Below, piece by piece: positions 8,787 to 17,953 of a stretch of DNA of 64,000 nucleotides (positions within the stretch are counted from its first letter, which is position 1; each line of letters opens with the position of its first letter). Source of the DNA: Pseudomonas putida (lineage in GTDB: Bacteria; Pseudomonadota; Gammaproteobacteria; Pseudomonadales; Pseudomonadaceae); NCBI GenBank assembly GCA_029953615.1, contig CP124529.1, forward strand, positions 1,116,001 through 1,180,000, in the 5' to 3' direction. The notes under the pieces were generated by a model that did not search any database, had not been told where the DNA came from, and saw only the letters and a list, made by a program, of their open reading frames with translations. A program made the position numbers and the translations under genes.

Positions 8787-10392
8787 ATGAGCCAACAATT
8801 CCAACATGATGTCCTGGTGATCGGCAGCGGCGCCGCCGGTCTCAGCCTGGCACTGAACCTCCCCAGCCACCTGCGCGTCGCCGTGCTCAGCAAGGGCGAC
8901 CTGGCCAACGGCTCGACCTTCTGGGCCCAGGGCGGTGTCGCGGCGGTGCTGGACAATACCGATACCGTGCAGTCGCATGTCGAGGATACCCTCAATGCCG
9001 GCGGCGGCCTGTGCCATGAAGAGGCAGTGCGCTTCACCGTCGAGCACAGCCGCGAAGCCATCGAATGGCTGATCGAGCAAGGCGTGCCCTTTACCCGTGA
9101 CGAGCACTACAGCGTCGACGACGGCGGTTTCGAGTTCCACCTGACCCGCGAGGGCGGCCATAGCCACAGGCGTATCATCCACGCTGCCGACGCCACCGGT
9201 GCCGCGATCTTCACCACGCTGCTGCAGCAGGCTCGGCGGCGCCCGAATATCCAGCTGCTTGAACAGCGCGTGGCGGTCGACCTGATCACCGAACGCCGCC
9301 TCGGCCTGCCCGGCGAGCGCTGCCTGGGCGCCTATGTGCTCGACCGCAACACCGGTGAGGTGGACACCTTCGGCGCGCGTTTCACCGTGCTGGCCACTGG
9401 CGGTGCGGCCAAGGTCTACCTGTATACCAGCAACCCCGATGGTGCCTGCGGTGACGGCATCGCCATGGCCTGGCGGGCCGGTTGCCGGGTGGCGAACCTG
9501 GAGTTCAACCAGTTTCACCCGACCTGCCTGTACCATCCACAGGCCAAGAGCTTCCTGATCACCGAAGCCCTGCGCGGCGAAGGCGCGCTGCTGCGCTTGC
9601 CCAATGGCGAGCGGTTCATGCCACGCTTCGACCCGCGGGAAGAACTGGCCCCGCGCGACATCGTAGCCCGCGCCATCGACCACGAGATGAAGCGCCTGGG
9701 CGTGGACTGCGTGTACCTGGACATCACCCACAAGCCGGCCGACTTCATCAAGAGCCACTTCCCCACCGTGTACGAGCGCTGCCTGGCCTTTGGCATCGAC
9801 ATCACCCGCCAGCCGATTCCGGTGGTACCGGCGGCGCACTACACCTGCGGCGGGGTAATGGTCGACGACCGCGGCCACACCGATGTGCCGGGCCTGTACG
9901 CCATTGGCGAAACCAGCTTCACCGGCCTGCACGGCGCCAACCGCATGGCCAGCAACTCGCTGCTGGAATGCTTCGTCTATGGCCGTGCCGCAGCGGCCGA
10001 CCATCCAGGCGCACCTGGACGAAGTGACCATGCCCAAGGCCCTGCCCGGCTGGGACGCCAGCCAGGTCACCGACTCGGACGAGGATGTGATCATCGCGCA
10101 CAACTGGGACGAACTGCGGCGCTTCATGTGGGACTACGTCGGCATCGTGCGCACCAGCAAGCGCCTGCAGCGGGCCCAGCACCGCATTCGTCTGTTGTTG
10201 GACGAAATCGATGAGTTCTACAGCAACTACAAGGTAAGCCGCGACCTGATCGAGCTGCGCAACCTGGCGCAGGTGGCCGAGCTGATGATCCGCTCGGCCA
10301 TGCAGCGCAAGGAAAGCCGTGGGCTGCATTACACGCTGGACTACCCGGGGATGCTGGACGAGGCCAGGGACACCATCCTCAGCCCGATTTGA
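8787..10392 (+). pseudogene. nadB: L-aspartate oxidase, frame broken by one extra base near codon 405
   Basis: NadB is an FAD enzyme that oxidises L-aspartate to iminoaspartate, the first step of de novo NAD synthesis with NadA. The N-terminal 405 residues are typical: dinucleotide-binding [13 protein letters not shown], and the active-site regions [11 protein letters not shown] and [16 protein letters not shown]. After GRAAAAD the frame shifts. Removing one C at 10001/10002 restores [15 protein letters not shown], and the normal C-terminal helical domain continues to ...DTILSPI at 10392, for a total near 534 residues. Both halves are well conserved, so the extra base is probably a sequence error. 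As written the protein would run on to 10214 with an unrelated tail. Confidence 0.88.
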
Positions 10393-10400
10393 ATCGGCGT

Positions 10401-10494
10401 CGCGGCCTTCGCGGGCACGCCCGCTCCCACAGAGATCCCGCTGCCTTGCAGCCTTGCGCAGTACCTGTGGGAGCGGGCAAGCCCGCGAAGAAGC
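10401..10494. repeat. Pair of inverted putida-type REP elements
   Basis: Two copies of the about 30-base element with core CGCGGGCAAGCCCGC followed by TCCCACAG lie in opposite orientation, between the convergent nadB and ygfX. Such pairs are typical P. putida intergenic REPs. They could act as a bidirectional transcription block. Confidence 0.9.
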
Positions 10495-10509
10495 CAACTC
10501 GGTATGGCT

Positions 10510-10968
10510 TTATGCCCGGCTCACCCCTGCCCACCTGCGCCGGCTGAACTTCAACCGTACCCGCAAGCGCCGGTGCTCATCCGCCCCCAGCGCATCCCGC
10601 GGCACACATTGGCTTTCCCCCACCCATCGCCCCGCCCGCTCGAAACGCAACACCACCAGCGCCGGCAACGCCACGCTGTCGCGGCACAAGCGCACCGGCT
10701 GCCAGCCGAGGGCACGGCTGAACACGTGCCAGCCGCGCGCATCACGGCGCAGGCCAGTCACGGCATGCTCATGGGTCAGCAGAATACGTCGGGGGATGGC
10801 CCAGCCAGCGTGGGCGATACAGACGGCGGCAACGGCAAGGGCCTGCCAGCCGGACAGCGGGCTCGCCCCAATGGCGAGCCACGCCAGCACCTGGCACACC
10901 AGGTAGGCCGCCAGCAGCAGGCGCGAGCCTTGCCAGCGGCACTCGAAGCACTCACTTGGGCTGGACAC
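10510..10968 (-). CDS. YgfX/CptA family small membrane protein
   Basis: The 152-residue protein has two adjacent membrane segments (about 16-33 and 37-55, [18 protein letters not shown] and [15 protein letters not shown]), then a basic C-terminal soluble domain rich in Arg. This layout, and its position directly after sdhE with a 17-base overlap, match the YgfX/CptA family. In E. coli the family is proposed to act with SdhE (toxin-like or Sdh-related role). The function in Pseudomonas is not settled. Assignment rests on architecture and synteny; sequence identity is low in this family. Confidence 0.75.
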   Translation of the reverse strand: MSSPSECFECRWQGSRLLLAAYLVCQVLAWLAIGASPLSGWQALAVAAVCIAHAGWAIPRRILLTHEHAVTGLRRDARGWHVFSRALGWQPVRLCRDSVALPALVVLRFERAGRWVGESQCVPRDALGADEHRRLRVRLKFSRRRWAGVSRA

Positions 10969-11206
10969 GGTCCAGGATGATGCGGACCATGCGCTGCAGC
11001 TCCGGGTCTTCGGACTCGGTGCGCTCCATGAACCAGCCGAACATGTCCTGATCCTCGCAGCTCAACAGACGCACGTAGAGTTCGCGGTCGGTCTCGTTGA
11101 GCGTGGGGTAGACTTCCTGGGTGAAAGGCACCAGCAGTACGTCCAGTTCCAGCATACCGCGGCGGCTGTGCCAGAAAAGCCGGTTGAGTTCAGTTTGTTC
11201 GACCAT
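10952..11206 (-). CDS. sdhE: FAD assembly factor SdhE (succinate dehydrogenase flavinylation)
   Basis: SdhE is a small cytoplasmic protein that promotes covalent FAD attachment to SdhA/FrdA. From ATG 11206 the product is 84 residues. It has the conserved [11 protein letters not shown] motif (the RGxxE segment needed for flavinylation), then [25 protein letters not shown]. The start is set by a GGAGGG ribosome-binding site just upstream; a longer reading from 11278 adds residues not typical of the family. It overlaps ygfX. It neighbours nadB, whose product is an SdhA homologue, but NadB FAD is not covalent. Confidence 0.92.
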   Translation of the reverse strand: MVEQTELNRLFWHSRRGMLELDVLLVPFTQEVYPTLNETDRELYVRLLSCEDQDMFGWFMERTESEDPELQRMVRIILDRVQPK

Positions 11207-11339
11207 GGGGCCCTCCTCGAATGGCCCGCCAGTATACAGCCAGGCGAACGAAGCGACACCGGGCATTGGTCTAGTCAACTACCTATTTTGTTACCGGCGT
11301 TCTATGATGGCCGCCAGTCTTTAGCCACCGCGATGACCC

Positions 11340-12281
11340 ATGGCCGATTCCGCTTTCTTCTGCCCCCTGTCCCACGAGGGCATCCTCGCCGTCCGCGGCT
11401 CCGATGCAGGCAAGTTCCTGCAGGGCCAGCTGACCTGCAACATCAACTACCTCAGCCAGGAATACGCCAGTCTCGGCGCCCGCTGCATGGTCAAGGGGCG
11501 CATGCAGTCGAGTTTCCGCATCCTGCCCGAAGGCAACGGCTACCTGCTGGCCATGGCCAGCGAACTGCTTGACGCCCAGCTGGCCGACCTGAAGAAGTAC
11601 GCCGTGTTCTCCAAGGCCACACTGACCGATGAAAGTGCTGCCTGGGCACGCTTCGGCCTGCAAGGCGGCGCCGCAGCGCTGCAAGCGCTGGGGCTCGATG
11701 TGCCCGAGGCAGCCGGTAGCACCGTGCGCCACGATGGCTTGATCGCCATCGCCGTGTCCGCCGGCCGCGTGGAGCTGTGGGTGCCGGCAGAGAACGCCGC
11801 CCGCGTTCGCCAGGCGCTGGCCGCCGCATTGCCCGAAGGCAGCCTCAACGACTGGCTGCTGGGGCAGATTCGCGCCGGGATCGGCCAGGTCATGGGGCCG
11901 ACCCGCGAGCTGTTCATCCCGCAGATGATCAACCTGCAGGCCGTCGACGGCGTCAGCTTCAAGAAAGGCTGCTACACCGGCCAGGAAATCGTTGCCCGCA
12001 TGCAGTACCTGGGCAAGCTCAAGCGCCGCCAGTACCGCCTGGCACTGGACCAGCAGGCCATCCCGGCCCCGGGCGCCGAGATTTTCTCGCCCATCCACGG
12101 TTCGTCGGTCGGTGAAGTGGTCATGGCTGCCAGCAACGGCACAGGCTGCGAACTGCTTGCGGTGCTCAGCGCCGAAGCGGTGGAAGACGACAACCTGCAC
12201 CTGGGCAGCCTCGAAGGCCCGCGCCTGCAGGTGCTGACCCTGCCTTACGAACTGGACCGCGACCGGGAAATCCAGCGCTGA
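11340..12281 (+). CDS. ygfZ: tRNA-modifying protein YgfZ (folate-binding, GcvT-like)
   Basis: YgfZ is a folate-dependent protein that supports repair or assembly of some Fe-S enzymes, such as MiaB. The 313-residue product has the GcvT-like fold and the family signature KGCYTGQEIVARM (about residues 208-220), which carries the single conserved Cys. It is divergent from sdhE across 133 bases. Many gamma-proteobacteria have ygfZ, sdhE and ygfX side by side. Length is normal. Confidence 0.93.
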   Translation: MADSAFFCPLSHEGILAVRGSDAGKFLQGQLTCNINYLSQEYASLGARCMVKGRMQSSFRILPEGNGYLLAMASELLDAQLADLKKYAVFSKATLTDESAAWARFGLQGGAAALQALGLDVPEAAGSTVRHDGLIAIAVSAGRVELWVPAENAARVRQALAAALPEGSLNDWLLGQIRAGIGQVMGPTRELFIPQMINLQAVDGVSFKKGCYTGQEIVARMQYLGKLKRRQYRLALDQQAIPAPGAEIFSPIHGSSVGEVVMAASNGTGCELLAVLSAEAVEDDNLHLGSLEGPRLQVLTLPYELDRDREIQR

Positions 12282-12288
12282 CCAGCCT

Positions 12289-12309
12289 GCCCCGCCTACA
12301 AGGCGGGGC
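12289..12309 (+). terminator. GC-rich hairpin after ygfZ
   Basis: GCCCCGCCT, ACA, AGGCGGGGC forms a perfect 9-base stem 8 bases after the ygfZ stop. There is no T run, so termination would be inefficient. Transcription may continue into the HDOD gene. Confidence 0.4.
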
Positions 12310-12336
12310 CGCACCACCACTGCGGTAGACACGCCC

Positions 12337-13143
12337 ATGAACAAGCTGGCCGAGATGGTTCAAGCACAGTTGCTCGATGCCATCGAAAAGGATGACCTGG
12401 TCCTGCCGACCCTGCCCGAGGTTGCCTTGAGCATCCGCGAGGCAGCGGAAGACAGCGAGATCAGCGTAGCGGCCCTGAGCAAGGTGATCGGTCGCGATGC
12501 GGCCCTTTCAGCGCGCCTGATCAAGGTCGTCAACAGCCCGCTGCTGCGCGCGGCGGTCGAGGTCACCGACCTGCATACCGCCATCACGCGGCTGGGCATC
12601 AACTACAGCTGCAACCTGGCCATTGGCCTGGTGATCGAGCAGATATTCCACGCCCGCGCGCCGGCGGTCGAGCAAAAACTACGCGACATATGGGCCAACA
12701 GCCTGGATGTGGCGGGTATCAGCTACGAACTCTGCCGCCGCTACACGCAACTCAAGCCCGACCAGGCTACTCTCGGCGGGCTGGTCAACCAGATTGGCGC
12801 GCTACCGGTGCTGATCTATGCCGAAGAGCACAATGAACTGCTGTCCGACCCGGTGTGCCTGCACTATGTGATCGAGCAGATCCAGCCGGTGCTGGGCGAC
12901 AAGATCCTCAAGGCCTGGGAGTTTCCGGAGCAACTGGTCAACCTGCCCAGCCAGGTGCAGGACCTGGACCGGCAGACCGACAAGATCGACTACATCGACA
13001 TCGTGCAGATCGCCCGCTGCATCAGCCAGCGCGGGCGCCACCGGCCGCTGGCGGCATTGCCGGCGTACCGCCACCTGGGCTTGCCGTTTGGTACCGAGCT
13101 GGAAGTGGATGAACTGATCGAGGCGCGGAGCATGTTGCGCTGA
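12337..13143 (+). CDS. HDOD domain protein
   Basis: The 268-residue protein has an HDOD domain over most of its length. It opens LPTLPEVALSIREAAEDSEIS, which is the usual HDOD entry, then VIGRDAALSARLIKVVNSPLL and the later block YTQLKPDQATLGGLVNQIGALPVL. The HD metal ligands are absent, as is normal for HDOD. Such proteins act as signalling scaffolds in c-di-GMP, motility or competence networks. No output domain (EAL or GGDEF) is attached. It follows ygfZ by 55 bases and may be cotranscribed. The specific role is unknown. Confidence 0.88.
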   Translation: MNKLAEMVQAQLLDAIEKDDLVLPTLPEVALSIREAAEDSEISVAALSKVIGRDAALSARLIKVVNSPLLRAAVEVTDLHTAITRLGINYSCNLAIGLVIEQIFHARAPAVEQKLRDIWANSLDVAGISYELCRRYTQLKPDQATLGGLVNQIGALPVLIYAEEHNELLSDPVCLHYVIEQIQPVLGDKILKAWEFPEQLVNLPSQVQDLDRQTDKIDYIDIVQIARCISQRGRHRPLAALPAYRHLGLPFGTELEVDELIEARSMLR

Positions 13144-13160
13144 TCTGCGCCAGCCTGTGC

Positions 13161-13243
13161 CGGCCCTTTCGCGGGCACGCCCGCTCCCACAGTGGCAGCG
13201 CAAGCCTGAACCTGTGGGAGCGGGCTTGCCCGCGAAAGGGCCC
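13161..13243. repeat. Pair of inverted putida-type REP elements
   Basis: Two REP copies (cores TCGCGGGCACGCCCGCTCCC and its reverse form) flank an 18-base spacer. They lie between the convergent HDOD and tctE genes. Confidence 0.9.
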
Positions 13244-13257
13244 GTACCGGCGCTGCA

Positions 13258-14637
13258 TCAATCTGCGATAAAACTCACCCGCACCCGCAACCCGCCCTTC
13301 GCACCGTCATGCAGGCTTACCTGCGCCAGGTGCGCCCGGCAGATCTCGCCAACAATCGCCAAGCCAAGCCCACTGCCCTGCGCACTGCGCCGGTAGAAGC
13401 GCTCGAACACCCGTTCACGCTCGGCCTCGGGAATCCCCGGCCCGTCGTCCTCCACCTCGAGCACCGCCGGTGCCAGCACCCGCAAGATCACGTTGCCGCC
13501 TTCGGGGGTATGGGCCAGGGCATTGTCCACCAGGTTGCTCAGCAGCTCATTGAGCAACATCGGCTCGCCCTTCAACCACACCGGCGCTTCGGCTTCCAGG
13601 GCCAGCGCAACCCCGCGCTTGTGCGCCAGCGGTGCCATGGCCATACCCAGCTCGCGAGCCAGCTGGCTCAGGTCCAGGCGCTGCGCGCCGCCCTCGGCTA
13701 TCGCCCGTGCGCCGTTCTCGATCCGCGCCAGCGACAGCAGCTGGTTAGCCAGGTGGGTCAGCCGATCGGTGCCCTGGGCCGCGGACTCCAGCGTCTGCCG
13801 CCACTCCTGCGGCTCGGCCGAACGCAAGCCCAGCTCGACCCGCGCCTTCAGCGCGGCCAGTGGCGTGCGCAACTCGTGAGCGGCGTCGGCGATGAACTGC
13901 GCCTGGCGCTCGAACTGGCCGCGCAAACGCTCGGTGAAATGGTTCAAAGCCCGCACCAGCGGGCCCAGCTCACGCTGCACCTGCACCACCGGCAAGGCCC
14001 GCAGGTCGTCCGGCTGGCGCTCTTCAACCGCCGTGCGCAGGCGCTCCAGCGGCCGCAACGCGGCACTCACGGCAAACCACACCATCACCAACGCGCCCAG
14101 CGCCAGCATGCCCAGGCGCAGCAGGGTATCGGCCATCAAGCCACGAGCCATGCGCACCCGTGCTTCCTCGGTCTCGGCCACGCGGATTTCCGCCATGCCG
14201 TTCATGTTCGGCTCGCTCACCGGCTTCAGCAGGCTGACCACGCGCACGTCCTGGCCCAGGTAGGTGGCGTTGTAGAACCGCGCCAACGCCGGGTAATCGT
14301 CGGTACGTGGCGTCTCCGGCGGCGGCGGCGGCAGGTTCTCGTAACCGGATATCAGTCGCTGCTGGATGTCCAGCACCTGGTAGTAGATGCGCCCGGCGCT
14401 GTCGTAGGCAAAGGTGTCCAGGGCCACGTAGGGCACGTCCGCACTCAGCGAACCGTCACGCTGCGACAGCCCGGCGGCGATGGTCCGCGCCGACGCCAGC
14501 AAAGTGCGATCGTAGGCTGTATCGGCGGCCTCACGACCGTTCCAGTAGGCGCTGAGGCCGCTGGCCAGCATCAGCACCACCAGCAGCAAGGCCAGGTTGC
14601 CGAGCAAGCGCCCGCGCAGGCTGCCGTTGTCACGCAT
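13258..14637 (-). CDS. tctE: Two-component sensor histidine kinase TctE
   Basis: This is the inner-membrane sensor of the TctD/TctE pair that controls tricarboxylate uptake. From ATG 14637 it is 459 residues. It has a first membrane segment (about 10-28, LLGNLALLLVVLMLASG), a periplasmic sensor region with a PPPPPE stretch, and a second membrane segment (about 150-170). HAMP follows, then the H-box DAAHELRTPLAAL, N-box NELLSNLVDNALAHTPEGG and G boxes (DDGPGIP, GSGLGLAI). The start overlaps the end of tctD by 8 bases, which favours it over a reading 40 codons longer. Family and synteny with opdH-tctCBA support the name. Confidence 0.92.
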   Translation of the reverse strand: MRDNGSLRGRLLGNLALLLVVLMLASGLSAYWNGREAADTAYDRTLLASARTIAAGLSQRDGSLSADVPYVALDTFAYDSAGRIYYQVLDIQQRLISGYENLPPPPPETPRTDDYPALARFYNATYLGQDVRVVSLLKPVSEPNMNGMAEIRVAETEEARVRMARGLMADTLLRLGMLALGALVMVWFAVSAALRPLERLRTAVEERQPDDLRALPVVQVQRELGPLVRALNHFTERLRGQFERQAQFIADAAHELRTPLAALKARVELGLRSAEPQEWRQTLESAAQGTDRLTHLANQLLSLARIENGARAIAEGGAQRLDLSQLARELGMAMAPLAHKRGVALALEAEAPVWLKGEPMLLNELLSNLVDNALAHTPEGGNVILRVLAPAVLEVEDDGPGIPEAERERVFERFYRRSAQGSGLGLAIVGEICRAHLAQVSLHDGAKGGLRVRVSFIAD

Positions 14638-15301
14638 CGCGGTGCTCGAGCAGGTAACCCAGGCCGCGGAAGGTGACAATGGCCACTGGCTGGCCATCGA
14701 GCTTCTTGCGCAGGCGGTGGATGTAGATTTCGATGGCGTCAGGGCTGGCCTCTTCATCCAGGCCGAACACCTGGGCGGCCAGTTGCTCCTTGCTCATCAC
14801 CCGGCCCGGCCGGGCGATCAGCGCTTCCAGTACGCTTTGCTCGCGTGAGGTCAGGGTCAGATGGTCACCACCCAGCGTGAAGCGCCGGGTGTCGAGGTCG
14901 TACACCAGCGGCCCGCAGCGTTGCTGGCGCTCGCCACCGAGCACACTACGGCGCAACAGGGCCTTGACCCGTGCTTCCAGCTCGGTCAGTTCGAACGGCT
15001 TGGCCAGGTAGTCGTCAGCCCCCAGGTTCAGGCCGTGGACCCGGTCCTTGACGTCGCTGCGCGCGGTCAGCATCAGCACCGGCAGGGTCTTGCCACGGCC
15101 ACGCAGACGCGCCAGCACCTCGAAACCGTCCATGCGCGGCAAGCCGACATCCAGCACGGCCACGGCGTATTCCTCGCTGGCCAGGGCCAGGTCGGCGGCC
15201 ACGCCGTCATGCAGCACATCCACGGTCAGGCCATGGCTTTTCAAGGCCTGGGCCACGCTTTCGGCCAGTTGCAGGTGGTCTTCGACCAGCAACACACGCA
15301 T
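14630..15301 (-). CDS. tctD: Response regulator TctD (OmpR family)
   Basis: The 223-residue regulator has a receiver domain with phospho-acceptor Asp51 (AVAVLDVGLPRMDG) and Lys101 (DDYLAKPF). A winged-helix DNA-binding domain (about 125-220) ends YIHRLRKKLDG...FRGLGYLLE. A GGGAG ribosome-binding site precedes the ATG. It is divergent from opdH. The 200-base gap carries repeat half-sites suited to an OmpR-family dimer. By homology it activates or derepresses opdH-tctCBA in response to citrate-type substrates. Confidence 0.94.
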   Translation of the reverse strand: MRVLLVEDHLQLAESVAQALKSHGLTVDVLHDGVAADLALASEEYAVAVLDVGLPRMDGFEVLARLRGRGKTLPVLMLTARSDVKDRVHGLNLGADDYLAKPFELTELEARVKALLRRSVLGGERQQRCGPLVYDLDTRRFTLGGDHLTLTSREQSVLEALIARPGRVMSKEQLAAQVFGLDEEASPDAIEIYIHRLRKKLDGQPVAIVTFRGLGYLLEHRDA

Positions 15302-15376
15302 CGGATTCTCCCTGCTCGGGTGGGACGGTGGCGCGGAGTGTACCGCTGTCGGCAGACCTGTGAAGCCCTGTCGACA

Positions 15377-15408
15377 AACCTTTCACGCTGAAAGGTTAGC
15401 GAAAGGTT
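15377..15408. promoter_or_regulatory. Probable TctD operator upstream of opdH
   Basis: A perfect inverted repeat, AACCTTTCA-CGC-TGAAAGGTT (15377-15397), is followed by another GAAAGGTT at 15401-15408. The two forward GAAAGGTT copies start 11 bases apart, one helical turn, as OmpR-family dimers require. The site lies about 100 bases before opdH, between it and tctD. That TctD binds it is inferred. Confidence 0.7.
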
Positions 15409-15500
15409 GGTTGCCTAGCATCGCACCACGGTCGCCCTTCGCGCCGAGAAAAGCACCAGCAAGGTGCAACGAATAAGAACAATAAACGGAGCCAACAGTG

Positions 15501-16790
15501 ATGCTGTCATTGCAGCCGAAGGCGTTCGCGCCTACCCGTTACTTTGCCGCACGCCCCTCCGCCATCGCCAGCGCCGTTGCGCTTGCCGGTGTCGCCCCGA
15601 TCAGCCAGGCCGCCTTCTTCGAAGACAGCACGGCTACCTTCGAAACCCGCAACATGTACTTCAACCGTGACTTCCGCGACGGCACCAGTGCGCAGCAATC
15701 CAAGCGCGACGAGTGGGCCCAGGGCTTCATTCTCAACTTCGAGTCTGGCTACACCGATGGCACCGTGGGCTTCGGCCTGGATGCGCTGGGCATGCTCGGT
15801 ATCAAGCTCGATTCCAGCCCCGACCGCACCGACACCGGCCTGCTGCCGACCCACGATGACGGCAAGGCTGCCGATGAATACTCCAAGCTAGGCCTGACCG
15901 GCAAGGTGAAGATTTCGCAAACCGAACTGAAGATCGGCACGCTGATCCCCGAATTGCCGACCCTGCAGCCAAACGATGGGCGCATCCTGCCGCAAACCTT
16001 CGAAGGCGGCCTGCTCACCTCGAAGGAGGTCAAGGGCCTGACCTTCACCGGCGGCCGACTGGACAAGGCCAAGGACCGCAACGACACCAACTGGGAAGAC
16101 CTGGCCCTGAACAACAAGAACGGCCGCTTCGGAGGCTCGTTCAGCGCTGACAACCTGGACCTCGCCGGCCTCGACTACCAGTTCACCGATCGCATCACCG
16201 GCAGCTATCACTTCGCCCAGCTCGACGATATCTACCGCCAGCACTTCATCGGCATGGTCGCTACCCAGCCATGGGGCCCGGGCACCTTCGGCGCCGACCT
16301 GCGCCTGGCCGTGAGTGACGACGCCGGCGCCGCCAAGGCCGGCAACATCGACAACACCACGGTCAACGGCATGCTCAGCTACGCCCTGGGCGGGCACAAG
16401 GTCAGCGCCGCCTGGCAGCAACTGTCCGGCGACAGCGCGTTCCCGTACGTCGATGGTGCCGACCCGTACCTGGTCAACTTCGTTCAGATCAACGACTTCG
16501 CCGGCGCCGACGAGCGCTCCTGGCAGGCGCGCTACGACTACAACTTCGCCGCGCTCGGCGTGCCCGGCCTGACCTTCATGACCCGCTACATCAGCGGCGA
16601 CAACGTCAGCCGCGCCGCCGGTGGCGAGGGCAAGGAGTGGGAACGCGATACCGAAATGAAGTACGTGGTACAAAGCGGCCCGTTGAAGAACGTCGCCGTG
16701 CGTTTGCGTAACGCCACCTTCCGCTCCAACTTCGCCCGCGACGCGGACGAGGTGCGGCTGCTGGTGAGCTACAGCCTGGCCCTTTGGTAA
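15501..16790 (+). CDS. opdH: OprD-family outer-membrane porin for tricarboxylates (OpdH-like)
   Basis: This is an outer-membrane specificity porin of the OprD family, expected to admit citrate, isocitrate or cis-aconitate. The product (about 429 residues) has a signal peptide ending ISQA, then AFFEDSTATFETRNMYFNRD, the classic OprD N-terminus. The C-terminus is a beta-strand ending in an aromatic residue (LLVSYSLALW), the outer-membrane assembly signal. A GGAG lies 9 bases before ATG 15501; the GTG at 15498 is an alternative start. It heads the operon with tctC-tctB-tctA, which supports OpdH over other OprD types. Confidence 0.92.
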   Translation: MLSLQPKAFAPTRYFAARPSAIASAVALAGVAPISQAAFFEDSTATFETRNMYFNRDFRDGTSAQQSKRDEWAQGFILNFESGYTDGTVGFGLDALGMLGIKLDSSPDRTDTGLLPTHDDGKAADEYSKLGLTGKVKISQTELKIGTLIPELPTLQPNDGRILPQTFEGGLLTSKEVKGLTFTGGRLDKAKDRNDTNWEDLALNNKNGRFGGSFSADNLDLAGLDYQFTDRITGSYHFAQLDDIYRQHFIGMVATQPWGPGTFGADLRLAVSDDAGAAKAGNIDNTTVNGMLSYALGGHKVSAAWQQLSGDSAFPYVDGADPYLVNFVQINDFAGADERSWQARYDYNFAALGVPGLTFMTRYISGDNVSRAAGGEGKEWERDTEMKYVVQSGPLKNVAVRLRNATFRSNFARDADEVRLLVSYSLALW

Positions 16791-16836
16791 GCCAACAGCA
16801 GTAACCCGATAACAACAACACTCACGGAGATCGACG

Positions 16837-17817
16837 ATGACCTTTTCACTGAGCCGCCTCGTCCTCGCAACCGGCTGCCTGCTGTTGGCCGGCAACGCCC
16901 TCGCTGCCGAACCGAAACGTCCCGAATGCATCGCCCCGGCATCGCCCGGCGGTGGTTTCGACCTGACCTGCAAGCTGGTGCAGAGCGCCCTGGTGCAGGA
17001 AAAGATCCTCAGCAAGCCAATGCGCGTCACCTACATGCCTGGCGGTGTCGGCGCGGTGGCCTACAACGCCGTGGTCGCCCAGCGCCCGGCCGATGCCGGC
17101 ACCCTGGTGGCCTGGTCCAGTGGCTCGCTGCTGAACCTGGCCCAGGGCAAGTTCGGCCGCTTCGACGAGAATGCGGTGAAATGGCTGGCTGCGGTCGGTA
17201 CCAGCTACGGCGCCATCGCGGTGAAAAGCGATTCGCCCTACAAGACCCTCGACGACCTGGTCGCGGCGTTGAAGAAAGACCCGAGCAAGGTGGTGATTGG
17301 CTCCGGCGGTACCGTCGGCAGCCAGGACTGGATGCAGACCGCCCTGATCGCCAAGGCCGCCGGCATCAACCCGCGTGACCTGCGCTACGTGGCCCTGGAA
17401 GGCGGCGGCGAAATCGCCACGGCGTTGCTGGGCGGGCATATCCAGGTCGGCTCGACCGACATCTCCGACTCCATGCCGCACATTCAGAGCGGCAACATGC
17501 GCATCCTCGCGGTGTTCTCGGAAAACCGCCTGGACGAGCCCGAGATGAAAGACATCCCCACCGCCAAGGAGCAGGGCTACGACATCGTCTGGCCAGTGGT
17601 GCGCGGCTTCTACCTGGGGCCGAAGGTGAGCGACGAAGACTACGCCTGGTGGAAGCAGTCGTTCGACAAGATGCTGGCCTCGGAAGACTTCGCCCAGCTG
17701 CGTGACCAGCGCGAGCTGTTCCCGTTCGCCATGACCGGCGAAGAGCTGGACGGCTATGTGAAGAAGCAAGTGGCTGACTACAAGGCACTGGCCAGGGAAT
17801 TTGGCCTGATCCAGTAA
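16837..17817 (+). CDS. tctC: Tripartite tricarboxylate transporter solute-binding protein TctC
   Basis: TctC is the periplasmic binding protein of the TTT transporter that delivers tricarboxylates to TctAB. The 326-residue product has a signal peptide (ends NALA, about residue 24), then the Bug/TctC family entry ECIAPASPGGGFDLTCKL. Typical folds follow, including MPGGVGAVAYN and VGSTDISDSMPHIQSGNMRILAV. The start has a CGGAG ribosome-binding site. It lies 46 bases after opdH. A REP pair sits between it and tctB, inside the operon. Confidence 0.95.
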   Translation: MTFSLSRLVLATGCLLLAGNALAAEPKRPECIAPASPGGGFDLTCKLVQSALVQEKILSKPMRVTYMPGGVGAVAYNAVVAQRPADAGTLVAWSSGSLLNLAQGKFGRFDENAVKWLAAVGTSYGAIAVKSDSPYKTLDDLVAALKKDPSKVVIGSGGTVGSQDWMQTALIAKAAGINPRDLRYVALEGGGEIATALLGGHIQVGSTDISDSMPHIQSGNMRILAVFSENRLDEPEMKDIPTAKEQGYDIVWPVVRGFYLGPKVSDEDYAWWKQSFDKMLASEDFAQLRDQRELFPFAMTGEELDGYVKKQVADYKALAREFGLIQ

Positions 17818-17839
17818 GCCTGTCGGATTCACCACAATC

Positions 17840-17929
17840 CCTGTGGGAGCGGGCATGCCCGCGAACACCGGCAAAGCCGGTGCCATGTACCGCGGTGTTT
17901 GTTTCGCGGGCACGCCCGCTCCCACAAGG
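17840..17929. repeat. Inverted REP pair inside the tct operon
   Basis: Two REP copies in opposite orientation surround a short secondary palindrome (ACCGGCAAAGCCGGT). They lie between tctC and tctB. A REP pair here could lower downstream expression or stabilise the 5' mRNA part, giving more binding protein than permease. Confidence 0.9.
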
Positions 17930-17953
17930 TCGGCGTTCAATGAGGACTATCCA

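Noticed and set aside
13161..13243. REP pairs as Rho-independent terminators or mobile-element ends
   Set aside because: They lack T runs, and no transposase or target duplication is seen. They match intergenic REP elements better.
17843..17953. N-terminal extension of TctB
   Set aside because: It is translated REP sequence, and homologous proteins start at the ATG at 17954.
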